Of a DNA stretch of 64,000 nt, positions 56,918 through 64,000 are shown one piece after another. The notes beneath the pieces are model-generated. The model did not search any database, was not told the DNA's origin, and saw nothing but the letters and a program-made list of their open reading frames with translations. This stretch comes from Kordiimonadales bacterium IMCC3096. GTDB lineage: Bacteria; Pseudomonadota; Alphaproteobacteria; Minwuiales; Minwuiaceae. The stretch spans positions 3,501,501 through 3,565,500 of the forward strand of contig CP018227.1 in assembly GCA_016865035.1 (NCBI GenBank), written 5' to 3'. Position numbers and translations under genes: made by a program. Position 1 is the stretch's first letter. Every line of letters starts with the position of its first letter.

Positions 56918-58150
56918 ATGGATCGTTTGCGTTTCGGGGCATTTCTGGCGCCACATCATCCGATCGGCGAGCATCCGATGCTCCAGTTCCGGTCCGATCT
57001 GGACCTGGTCAGCCAGCTTGACCGGCTTGGCTATGACGAATTCTGGTGTGGTGAGCACCATTCCACAGGCTGGGAGATCATTGCATCGCCGGAGATGTTC
57101 CTGGCAGCCGCCGGTGAGCGTTCGCATCGCATCCGCCTCGGCACGGGTGTCGTTTCCCTGCCGTATCACCATCCCTTCATCGTGGCACAGCGGATGGTGC
57201 AGCTTGACCACATGACCGGCGGGCGGGCGATCTTCGGGTCCGGTCCCGGTGCCCTGCCTTCGGATGCGCACACGCTGGGCATCGATCCCATGACCCAGCG
57301 TGACCGTCAAGACGAGGCGATCGGTGTCATCCGCCGCCTGCTGCGGGGGGAGGAACGGTTCGACTACAAGTCCGACTGGTTCGAGATGCGCGACGCGAAG
57401 CTGCAACTGATGCCGCTGCAGGAAGATCTGCCGTTCGCGGTGGCGTCGATGATCAGCCCGTCCGGCATGACACTGGCGGGCAAGCACGGCACCGGCGTGC
57501 TGTCGATCGGTTCCATGTCGTCCGCCGGACTGCAGTCGCTGGCGACGCAATGGAGCTTCGCCGAGGAATCGGCGGCAAAGCACGGCAATACGGTCAACCG
57601 CAGGGACTGGCGCATCGTCATGATGTGGCACATCGCCGAAACACGGGAACAGGCGATTGCCGAGGCCAAGGATGGCCTGCTGCGCTGGCACAATGAATAT
57701 AACGTCGGCACGCTGATGCGCCCCGGTGTGGAGGCATTCAAGACCGCCCATGAGGCGGTTGAAACCACGGCACTGGCCGATGGTGCGACGGCTGTCATCG
57801 GCACGCCCGACGATCTGGTGAAGCGTATCCGTGACCTGGTGCAACTGACCGGTGGCATCGGCGCAGTGATCGGCTTCGTCCACGACTGGGCCAGCCGGGC
57901 GAACACGTCGAAGAGCTGGGATCTGGTCGCGCGCTACGTCATTCCGGAGGTCAACGGACTGCTGGATGCCTATCGCGACTCCCGCCAGTTCGTGGTCGAG
58001 AACCGGGAAACCTTCGAGCAGGCGCAGAAGGCCATCCTGAGCAAGATCATGGACAATCCGCGCGCGGCGGCGGCGCTGAAGGAAGGCGGTGTCAATGCGC
58101 CCGTGATTGGCCCGCATGCAGGCCCCGACCTGAACAAGGAAGCCGGATGA
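56918..58150 (+). CDS. LLM class flavin-dependent monooxygenase-like protein
   Basis: 410 residues, luciferase-like TIM barrel. The N-terminus FGAFLAPHHPIGEHP, then DEFWCGEHHSTGWEIIASPEMFLAA and LGTGVVSLPYHHPF, are family features for FMNH2-using bacterial luciferase-type oxygenases. GGRAIFGSGPGALPSDA binds the phosphate. The stop overlaps the next start by four bases. The substrate is unknown; a separate flavin reductase would be needed and is not obvious nearby. Confidence 0.88.
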   Translation: MDRLRFGAFLAPHHPIGEHPMLQFRSDLDLVSQLDRLGYDEFWCGEHHSTGWEIIASPEMFLAAAGERSHRIRLGTGVVSLPYHHPFIVAQRMVQLDHMTGGRAIFGSGPGALPSDAHTLGIDPMTQRDRQDEAIGVIRRLLRGEERFDYKSDWFEMRDAKLQLMPLQEDLPFAVASMISPSGMTLAGKHGTGVLSIGSMSSAGLQSLATQWSFAEESAAKHGNTVNRRDWRIVMMWHIAETREQAIAEAKDGLLRWHNEYNVGTLMRPGVEAFKTAHEAVETTALADGATAVIGTPDDLVKRIRDLVQLTGGIGAVIGFVHDWASRANTSKSWDLVARYVIPEVNGLLDAYRDSRQFVVENRETFEQAQKAILSKIMDNPRAAAALKEGGVNAPVIGPHAGPDLNKEAG

Positions 58151-58770
58151 GCGAGAAGTACGACCGTCTCGACAGCATTGAGGCGCTGGAGGCGCATTAC
58201 GGTGCGCCCATGCAGCGTTCCCTGGACAAGGAACTGGGGCATATTTCCGATCTCTATCGCCAGTTCATCGAGCGGTCGCCGTTCGTCGTGCTGGCGACAT
58301 CGGGACCGGAAGGGCTGGACTGCTCGCCACGCGGCGATCCACCGGGCTTCGTCCGCGTCGTCGACAAGCGGCGGGTGCTGCTGCCGGACCGGCGCGGCAA
58401 CAACCGGATCGACAGTCTGCGTAACATCGTGCGCGATCCGCAGATCTCGCTCCTGTTCATGATCCCGGGTATCGGGGAGACCCTGCGGATCAACGGCAAT
58501 GCGGTCCTGCTGACCGACCATGACCTTTGCCAGTCCTTCGCTATTGAGGGCAATGCGCCGCGCAGCGTGATCTCGGTGACGGTCGACCGCATCTACTATC
58601 AGTGCCAGAAGGCCCTGCACCGGTCACGTCTCTGGGATCCGGCAGCATTCGCCGCGCGTGACGAAGTGCCCACGGCGGGCGCAATGCTGAAGGCCACCGT
58701 CAGCGGTGACTTCGACGCCGAGAGCTATGACAACGACTATCCGGAGCATATGGCCAGGACGATCTACTGA
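58147..58770 (+). CDS. PPOX-type FMN-binding protein (MSMEG_1061 type)
   Basis: 207 residues of the pyridoxamine-phosphate-oxidase-like split barrel. SPFVVLATSGPEGLDCSPRGD and LLPDRRGNNRIDSLRNIV are hallmark segments, and LRINGNAVLLTD follows. The start overlaps the LLM gene, suggesting the two work together, perhaps one supplying reduced flavin or acting on the same compound. Confidence 0.87.
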   Translation: MSEKYDRLDSIEALEAHYGAPMQRSLDKELGHISDLYRQFIERSPFVVLATSGPEGLDCSPRGDPPGFVRVVDKRRVLLPDRRGNNRIDSLRNIVRDPQISLLFMIPGIGETLRINGNAVLLTDHDLCQSFAIEGNAPRSVISVTVDRIYYQCQKALHRSRLWDPAAFAARDEVPTAGAMLKATVSGDFDAESYDNDYPEHMARTIY

Positions 58771-58788
58771 CCCTGGGGAGGGATCGAG

Positions 58789-59706
58789 ATGAAACTGCCG
58801 GAGCATATCCTGTACGAGGTGGCCGACGGTCGCGCGCGGATCACGCTGAACAGGCCGGAGAAGCGCAATGCCCTCTCGGTCGATCTGCTGCGGGAACTGA
58901 ACGAGGCACTCTGGGAAGCCGACAATGACAAGGCTGTCCACAGTGTCATCCTGCGCGGTGCGGGACCCTGCTTCTCCGCCGGATATGATCTGACGCCGGG
59001 TCTCAACAGCACCCAGACCAGCGGCAGTGGAAACCGGAACTATCGCGATGGCGGGATCTATGCCGACCCGACGATCGACGATGACATCTGGCGGCTGGAG
59101 TATGGCCAGCGTCTGCGCATGGCGCTGTTCGACATGCACAAGCCGGTGATTGCGCAGGTGCACGGCCACTGTCTGGCAGGTGGAACGGATGTGGCACTGC
59201 TGTGCGACATGGTGATCGCGGCGGATGATGCGGTGATCGGCTTTCCGCCCGCGCGGGACCTGGGCTCCCTGCCGAACCAGATGTGGCTCTACAACTGCGG
59301 ACCGCAGTGGGCGAAACGCCTGCTTCTCACCGGTGACACGGTGACGGGGGAGGAAGCGGCGCTGATCGGACTGGTGCTGAAGTCGGTACCGGGCGACCTG
59401 CTGGAAGCGGAGGTCGAGGGACTGGCCAGTCGCATGGCCGGTATCGACCCTGATCTGCTGGCGGCGAACAAGCGCATCGTCAATCTGGGTATCGAGCTGA
59501 TGGGGGGGCGGACCCTGCAGCGGCTTTCCGCCGAGAATGACGCACGGGCGCATCTGGCCCCCGGAACGCAGAAATTCCGGCAGGTGGCCAGGTCGGAAGG
59601 GCTGAAGGCTGCGCTGCAGACACGGGACCAGAACTTCGGCGACGGTCGCGCGCGGGTGCGCGGGCCGGAAATCCGCGACGAGAAAGGCCATCTCATTCCT
59701 GAATGA
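58789..59706 (+). CDS. Crotonase/enoyl-CoA hydratase family protein
   Basis: 305 residues. ARITLNRPEKRNALSVDLLREL, the oxyanion-hole segments SAGYDL and HGHCLAGGTDVALLCDMVIAA, and the C-terminal helical region mark the family. The insertion between residues 70 and 100 (NSTQTSGSGNRNYRDGG) is longer than in simple hydratases. It follows the PPOX gene by 18 bases and is likely co-transcribed. The reaction could be hydration, isomerisation or hydrolysis of a CoA ester. Confidence 0.88.
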   Translation: MKLPEHILYEVADGRARITLNRPEKRNALSVDLLRELNEALWEADNDKAVHSVILRGAGPCFSAGYDLTPGLNSTQTSGSGNRNYRDGGIYADPTIDDDIWRLEYGQRLRMALFDMHKPVIAQVHGHCLAGGTDVALLCDMVIAADDAVIGFPPARDLGSLPNQMWLYNCGPQWAKRLLLTGDTVTGEEAALIGLVLKSVPGDLLEAEVEGLASRMAGIDPDLLAANKRIVNLGIELMGGRTLQRLSAENDARAHLAPGTQKFRQVARSEGLKAALQTRDQNFGDGRARVRGPEIRDEKGHLIPE

Positions 59707-59953
59707 CCGGGTCATGTGGCATGTCGGGTGACATGAGGCTGAGCCCGATTGCCGGGATCCCTGCGCTGCCGGGTCTGCGTCCGGCGCTGGCCGGGCATTG
59801 ATCGATAGCGTCAGGCCGGTCCTGCAACCCGTGATGTGATCCACTTCGCATCCGGCACGGGTTACGTCGCGTCCCGTGGCCTTGGTCGTTTATTTTTCCC
59901 CCGACATGGCGGATAGTGACCGAAGGGGACTTTCACGTATCGAGGGGATACCG
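59707..59953. other. Spacer before malic enzyme with inverted repeat
   Basis: No gene is supported. AACCCGTG (59826-59833) and CACGGGTT (59856-59863) form a perfect 8-bp inverted repeat with a 22-base centre. It could be a weak terminator of the crotonase transcript or a regulator site for maeB. GAGGGG at 59942-59947 is the maeB ribosome site. Confidence 0.5.
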
Positions 59954-62260
59954 ATGAGCGACGAACTCAACAAGATGGCGCTGGACTATCACCGCTATCC
60001 GACGCCGGGCAAGCTGGCGATCATGCCGACCACGAAACTGGCCAACCAGCGCGACCTCTCGCTGGCGTACAGCCCGGGTGTGGCCGCGGCCTGCTCCCTG
60101 ATTCACGAGGACCCGCTCGAGGCCGCCAACATGACCGCGCGCGGCAATCTGGTCGCCGTCGTGTCGAACGGGACCGCGGTGCTGGGTCTGGGCAACATCG
60201 GCCCGCTGGCGTCCAAGCCGGTGATGGAGGGCAAGGCCGTCCTGTTCAAGAAGTTCGCCGGCATCGACGTCTTCGACATCGAGATCAACCAGATGGGTAT
60301 CGAGGAGACCGTGGAGGTCGTGGCGGCCCTGGAGCCGACCTTCGGTGGCATCAATCTGGAAGACATCGGCGCACCGGCCTGTTTCGAGATCGAGCGGCTG
60401 TGTCGGGAGCGGATGAACATCCCCGTCTTCCATGATGACCAGCACGGTACCGCCATCTGCGTCGGCGCCGCGATCTACAACGCCTGCCGCGTCGTCGGCA
60501 AGGACCTGGACAAGATCAAGGTCGTCTGTTCCGGCGCGGGTGCGGCGGCGCAGGCGTGCATGGCACTGATCGTGTCCCTGGGCGTCGCCAAGGAAAACAT
60601 CACCGTCTGCGACCGTTCCGGACCGATCTACAAGGGCCGCAAGGAAAAGATGGACAAGTACAAGGAGTACTGGGCCGTCGAGACCGAAGCCCGCTCCATC
60701 GGTGAGGCGGTGAAGGGCGCCGACGTGTTCGTCGGCGTGTCCGGCCCCGGCACCCTGACCGGCGACATGGTGAAGACCATGGCCAAGACGCCGATCATCA
60801 TGGCGCTGGCCAACCCGAACCCGGAGATCCTGCCGGAGGAGGCGCGTGCCGCCAGCCCCGACGCGATCATCGCCACCGGCCGTTCGGACTATCCGAACCA
60901 GGTCAACAACGTGCTCTGCTTCCCGTTCCTGTTCCGGGGCGCGCTCGACTGCGGTGCCACGACCATCAACGAGGAAATGAAGGTCGCGGCCACCAAGGCC
61001 ATTGCCGATCTGGCGAAGCAGGAAGTCTCCGACGTGGTGGCCAAGGCCTATGGCGTCGACAGCCTGGAGTTCGGCCCGGACTACATCATCCCGAAGCCGT
61101 TCGACCCGCGCCTGATGGTGGAGGTTTCCTCCGCCGTGGCCCAGGCCGCCATGGATTCCGGTGTTGCCGTGCGTCCGATCGAGGACATGGACGCCTATCG
61201 CGCCAAGCTGAACGAGCATGTCTACAAGACCGGCTTCGCAATGAAGCCCGTCTTCGACCGCGCCAAGGCGGATCCGAAGAAGATCGCCTATGCCGATGGT
61301 GAGCAGGAACGCGTGCTGCGCGCTGCCCAGGTCATCATCGACGATGGTCTTGCCCGTCCGCTGCTGATCGGACGCAAGGAAGTGATCGAACGCCGGATCG
61401 GGCGTTTCGGCCTGCGCATGAAGGTCGGTACCGATCTGGATGTCTTCGATCCGGGCGATGACGCCGGTATCGCGACGCTGACCACCGCACTGATGGAACG
61501 CATGGGCCGCAAGGGCGTGACGCCGGACGAGGCCCGTTACCTGATCCGGACGAACACCACCGTCATTGCCTCCCTGCTGCTCGACCGTGGCGATGTGGAT
61601 GGCATGCTGTGTGGTCTGGTGGGGCGCTATGACCGCCACATCAAGTTCGTGCAGGACATCGTGGGTCTGCGTCCGGGCGTTTCCGAGCCGTCGGCAATCG
61701 AACTCGTCGTCATGGATCGGGGCACGATGGCGATTGCGGACACCCATGTGACCGACGACCCGACTGCGGAGCAGATTGCCGAAATGGCGATCATGGTTGC
61801 TGAAGTCGTGGATCGTTTCGGGATCGAGCCGCATGTGGCGCTGCTGGCGCACTCCAACTTCGGCGACAATGACGATCCGTCGTCAAGGAAGATGCGCAAG
61901 GCACTGGAACTGGTGCGCAAGATGGCCCCTGATCTGGAGATCGATGGCGAGATGAAGGGCGACACGGCCCTGAACGAGTCGGTGCGCAAGCGCATCAACC
62001 CGAACTCGACCCTGACCCGGAACGCCAGTGTGCTGATCGCGCCGAACATGGATGCAGCCAACATTGCCTTCAACCTGGTCAAGGAGACGACCGAGGGGAT
62101 GTCCGTTGGCCCGATCCTGATCGGCATGCAGAAGTCAGCGCATGTGGTGACCCCGGCCATCACCACGCGCGGCATCGTCAACATGACCGCTGCGGCGGTG
62201 GTTGGCGCGCAGGACCATCAGTCCGGCGCTATCGCGGCGGCGCCCGTCGCCGCTGAGTGA
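59954..62260 (+). CDS. maeB: NADP-type malic enzyme fused to phosphotransacetylase-like domain
   Basis: 768 residues from ATG 59954. The malic enzyme half (to about 430) starts [18 protein letters not shown] and has the catalytic region [33 protein letters not shown] (metal site) and the NAD(P) motif [13 protein letters not shown]. The C-terminal PTA_PTB domain (about 440-760) is a regulatory, usually non-catalytic part of MaeB. It decarboxylates malate to pyruvate, feeding pyruvate dehydrogenase. Its end overlaps tetR by 43 bases on the opposite strand. Confidence 0.94.
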   Translation: MSDELNKMALDYHRYPTPGKLAIMPTTKLANQRDLSLAYSPGVAAACSLIHEDPLEAANMTARGNLVAVVSNGTAVLGLGNIGPLASKPVMEGKAVLFKKFAGIDVFDIEINQMGIEETVEVVAALEPTFGGINLEDIGAPACFEIERLCRERMNIPVFHDDQHGTAICVGAAIYNACRVVGKDLDKIKVVCSGAGAAAQACMALIVSLGVAKENITVCDRSGPIYKGRKEKMDKYKEYWAVETEARSIGEAVKGADVFVGVSGPGTLTGDMVKTMAKTPIIMALANPNPEILPEEARAASPDAIIATGRSDYPNQVNNVLCFPFLFRGALDCGATTINEEMKVAATKAIADLAKQEVSDVVAKAYGVDSLEFGPDYIIPKPFDPRLMVEVSSAVAQAAMDSGVAVRPIEDMDAYRAKLNEHVYKTGFAMKPVFDRAKADPKKIAYADGEQERVLRAAQVIIDDGLARPLLIGRKEVIERRIGRFGLRMKVGTDLDVFDPGDDAGIATLTTALMERMGRKGVTPDEARYLIRTNTTVIASLLLDRGDVDGMLCGLVGRYDRHIKFVQDIVGLRPGVSEPSAIELVVMDRGTMAIADTHVTDDPTAEQIAEMAIMVAEVVDRFGIEPHVALLAHSNFGDNDDPSSRKMRKALELVRKMAPDLEIDGEMKGDTALNESVRKRINPNSTLTRNASVLIAPNMDAANIAFNLVKETTEGMSVGPILIGMQKSAHVVTPAITTRGIVNMTAAAVVGAQDHQSGAIAAAPVAAE

Positions 62261-62865
62261 TCCGGGCCATAGAGCCTGAGAAGTTGTGAGATTGCCCGCC
62301 CGGCGCGCCGTTCGCATTCGGCATCGTCGGGCGGGTCGATCACACCGATCACCCGCCTGATCTGCAAGTCCCCGATCAGCAACCCGACAAAAGTCTCAGC
62401 CATCTCGGCCACGGGTGCACCGACCAGGTCCCCCGACTGTTGCAGTCTGGCAATCTGTGCACCGATCAGCGGCACCACGGTTTCGCGTCCTGACGCCGCG
62501 ATCGTCTGCCCCAGTGTCGCGGTATCATTCACATCCGCCGCCGCCGCCCGATTGAGTGCCACGGCTTTCGGTCCCGTCACCAGTTGCAGCAGCAGCGGCG
62601 CCATCTCCGACAGGGCCGCCAGCGGCGGGGCATCCTCCGCCAGTCGCGCCTGCAGGAGGTCACGCACCTCAGCGGCATTGTCTTCGACCAGCGTCCGGAA
62701 GAGTCCCTGCTTGTTGCCATACCAGCGATAGAGCGTCTCGTTGGAGGCACCGGCCTGCCGCGCGATGGCGAGCATGGACGTGGCGCGATATCCCTCTGAC
62801 TGCAGCAACGCGTAGGCCGCGTCGGCAATCTGCCTGTGACGTGCCTGCTGCCGTTCCGCTCTCAT
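62218..62865 (-). CDS. TetR/AcrR family regulator
   Basis: 215 residues. The HTH is QIADAAYALLQSEGYRATSM with LAIARQAGASNETLYRWYGNKQGLF (about 14-58), typical of TetR. The C-terminal ligand domain resembles TetR_C_7-type helices. It is divergent from the DUF1772 gene with a promoter carrying an inverted repeat, so it probably represses itself and perhaps that gene. Confidence 0.9.
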   Translation of the reverse strand: MRAERQQARHRQIADAAYALLQSEGYRATSMLAIARQAGASNETLYRWYGNKQGLFRTLVEDNAAEVRDLLQARLAEDAPPLAALSEMAPLLLQLVTGPKAVALNRAAAADVNDTATLGQTIAASGRETVVPLIGAQIARLQQSGDLVGAPVAEMAETFVGLLIGDLQIRRVIGVIDPPDDAECERRAGRAISQLLRLYGPDHSAATGAAAIAPD

Positions 62866-62955
62866 GCCTGCGGCCTCCCTGTTTCCCTGATCGCTGATCC
62901 GTTCACCGGTCGGAGCATTGATGTTCGACCTCTCCCACAGATTCAGATTGACCGG

Positions 62956-62992
62956 ATCGTATAGATATGTACGGTTCTGTCAAAGGCGTACA
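62956..62992 (-). promoter_or_regulatory. tetR promoter with overlapping inverted-repeat operator
   Basis: On the minus strand a perfect -35 TTGACA (62983-62978) is 16 bases from TACGAT (62961-62956), which would start transcription about 85 bases before tetR. TGTACG (62968-62973) and CGTACA (62987-62992) form a perfect 6-bp inverted repeat with a 13-base centre enclosing the -35 box, a typical layout for TetR autorepression. Confidence 0.65.
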
Positions 62993-63122
62993 CATTGATA
63001 CGGATATGGAGAATTCGAATGCGCGGCCAATCGGTTGCCACACCGCCCGAACGCACGCAGGACCAGTCACCGCAGCGTGCGCGGCTTGTTGCCTGCCATA
63101 CAATCGGGGGAGGCAAGTCGTG

Positions 63123-63632
63123 ATGAGCACCGGTTTGAGGTTCGGGGTCATTCTTCTCAGCCTGCTTCTGGGGCTGATGGCGGGCTTCTTCTATGCCTTC
63201 TCCTTCACGGTCATGCCGGGGCTGGATCTGCTGACAGGCGACGCGGCGATGGACGCCATGCGCGGGATCAATGTCGCGGTACGCAATCCGGTCTTCTTCG
63301 CCACCTTCGCGCTGACACCGGTTCTGGGGTTCCTGCTGGCAGGGGCCTGCCTGTTCACCGGACGCCGGTGGCCCGGTGTGCTCCTGCTTGTGTCCTTCGC
63401 TTTCTATGCGGCGGGTGTGGTGGCGCTCACCGCCTCCCTGAATGTGCCGATGAACCGGGCGCTGGCGGAGGGATCGCTTTCGGGCATGGCCAACTGGCTG
63501 GAGTGGTCGGCCACCTGGACCGGGGCGAATCATCTCCGTACTGCGGCATCCCTGTTTGCGCTGCTGCTGGCGTTGCTTGCCCTGTGTCGTCTGTCTGTCG
63601 AGCGGGTTGGGGTTGCGCATCGTCCGGGATGA
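63123..63632 (+). CDS. DUF1772 membrane protein
   Basis: 169 residues from ATG 63123 after GGGGGAGG; a GTG at 63120 is also possible. Four membrane helices are predicted (about 5-27, 58-80, 85-105 and 143-160). [25 protein letters not shown] and [19 protein letters not shown] are DUF1772 (anthrone-oxygenase-like) motifs. Function unknown. It is divergent from tetR, whose operator may control it. Confidence 0.87.
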   Translation: MSTGLRFGVILLSLLLGLMAGFFYAFSFTVMPGLDLLTGDAAMDAMRGINVAVRNPVFFATFALTPVLGFLLAGACLFTGRRWPGVLLLVSFAFYAAGVVALTASLNVPMNRALAEGSLSGMANWLEWSATWTGANHLRTAASLFALLLALLALCRLSVERVGVAHRPG

Positions 63633-63693
63633 CAAGTCGTTGCGGGTCTCGCACAATGGCGCCACACACATATTTCCGGGGAGGAAAGTTGCG

Positions 63694-64000
63694 ATGCGTG
63701 GTCAGGGACCATTGAGTGGAGTGAAGGTCGTCGAGCTGGCGGGTATTGGCCCGGGTCCGATGGGGGCGATGCTGCTGGGCGATCTCGGGGCCGATGTGGT
63801 CCGCATCGACCGTCAGACGGCTGCTGATCTCGGCATCGACCGGGGCAGCAACAAATGGGATCTGCTCAATCGTTCCAAGCGTTCGGTGGCCGCCAACCTG
63901 AAGGTTGCGGAAGGTGTCGAGACGGTCCTGAAACTCGTCGAGAAGGCCGATATCCTGATCGAGGGTATGCGCCCCGGCGTCACGGAGCGGCTGGGTCTTG
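63694..64000 (+). CDS. CaiB/BaiF family CoA transferase, alpha-methylacyl-CoA racemase type (5' part)
   Basis: 102 residues are visible, cut by the right edge. [20 protein letters not shown] and [14 protein letters not shown] are the family's N-terminal CoA-binding motifs, and [13 protein letters not shown] and [16 protein letters not shown] continue it. The [14 protein letters not shown] wording favours the racemase branch, which inverts 2-methylacyl-CoA esters. GGGGAGGAAAG precedes the ATG. Confidence 0.9.
   Translation, partial: MRGQGPLSGVKVVELAGIGPGPMGAMLLGDLGADVVRIDRQTAADLGIDRGSNKWDLLNRSKRSVAANLKVAEGVETVLKLVEKADILIEGMRPGVTERLGL

Overview
The window is high-GC DNA (roughly two thirds G+C by eye) from an alphaproteobacterium, most likely of the Rhodospirillales or a neighbouring order. 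I base this on gene order: tsaB-rimI-fur-plsC-miaB-phoH-ybeY-corC-lnt-XRE-metK-trmB-rimP-nusA-ylxR/L7Ae-infB-rbfA-truB-rpsO-pnp and ftsB-pdhA-pdhB-pdhC-lpd-lipA-coq10 are alphaproteobacterial layouts. Starts are often GTG or TTG, and many genes overlap by 1-4 bases, so the map is mostly long operons. No rRNA, tRNA or CRISPR was seen.

Layout. 1-4076 (minus): a MoxR / DUF58 / BatA-DUF4159 operon, cut by the left edge. 4189-7783 (plus): DUF1285, a CoA-pyrophosphatase-type Nudix protein, DUF6111, an isocitrate/isopropylmalate-type dehydrogenase and a Gfo/Idh/MocA oxidoreductase. 7791-9984 (minus): a BenE transporter with a secreted polysaccharide deacetylase. 10097-30817 (plus): a nitroreductase, then the core block for tRNA modification, lipoprotein maturation, SAM synthesis, translation initiation, ribosome maturation and RNA decay, ending at a strong terminator after pnp. 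30923-35950 (minus): an accessory segment with DUF2254, a broken SDR gene, a MATE exporter, a truncated DUF1330-like fragment and an IS1380-family insertion sequence. 36012-43197 (plus): ftsB, the pyruvate dehydrogenase complex, lipoate synthase and a COQ10-like protein. 43480-50731: an RTX protein with a 51-bp tandem repeat, small envelope-type proteins including an entericidin too short for routine ORF calling, an RHH protein, an Ldh-type dehydrogenase with an unusual SDR, a tail-anchored ParA-like ATPase, and metY. 50995-64000: B12-dependent ribonucleotide reductase, propionyl-CoA carboxylase alpha, a LysR regulator, DUF1127, a LLM/PPOX/crotonase cluster, fused malic enzyme, TetR, a DUF1772 protein and the start of a CaiB-family gene.

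How the parts fit. The core block couples SAM supply (metK) to translation and RNA turnover. Its spacers carry several strong hairpins: ahead of metK, a terminator/attenuator ahead of rimP, between infB and rbfA, and two in tandem between rpsO and pnp. The Pdh operon makes the complex and also its lipoyl-cofactor synthase. The right-hand part suggests acyl-CoA and propionate metabolism. I did not find a clear-cut new defence or mobile system. The best leads are the structured metK leader, the tandem rpsO-pnp hairpins, the tail-anchored ParA, and the decayed DUF1330-MATE-SDR cassette beside the IS element.
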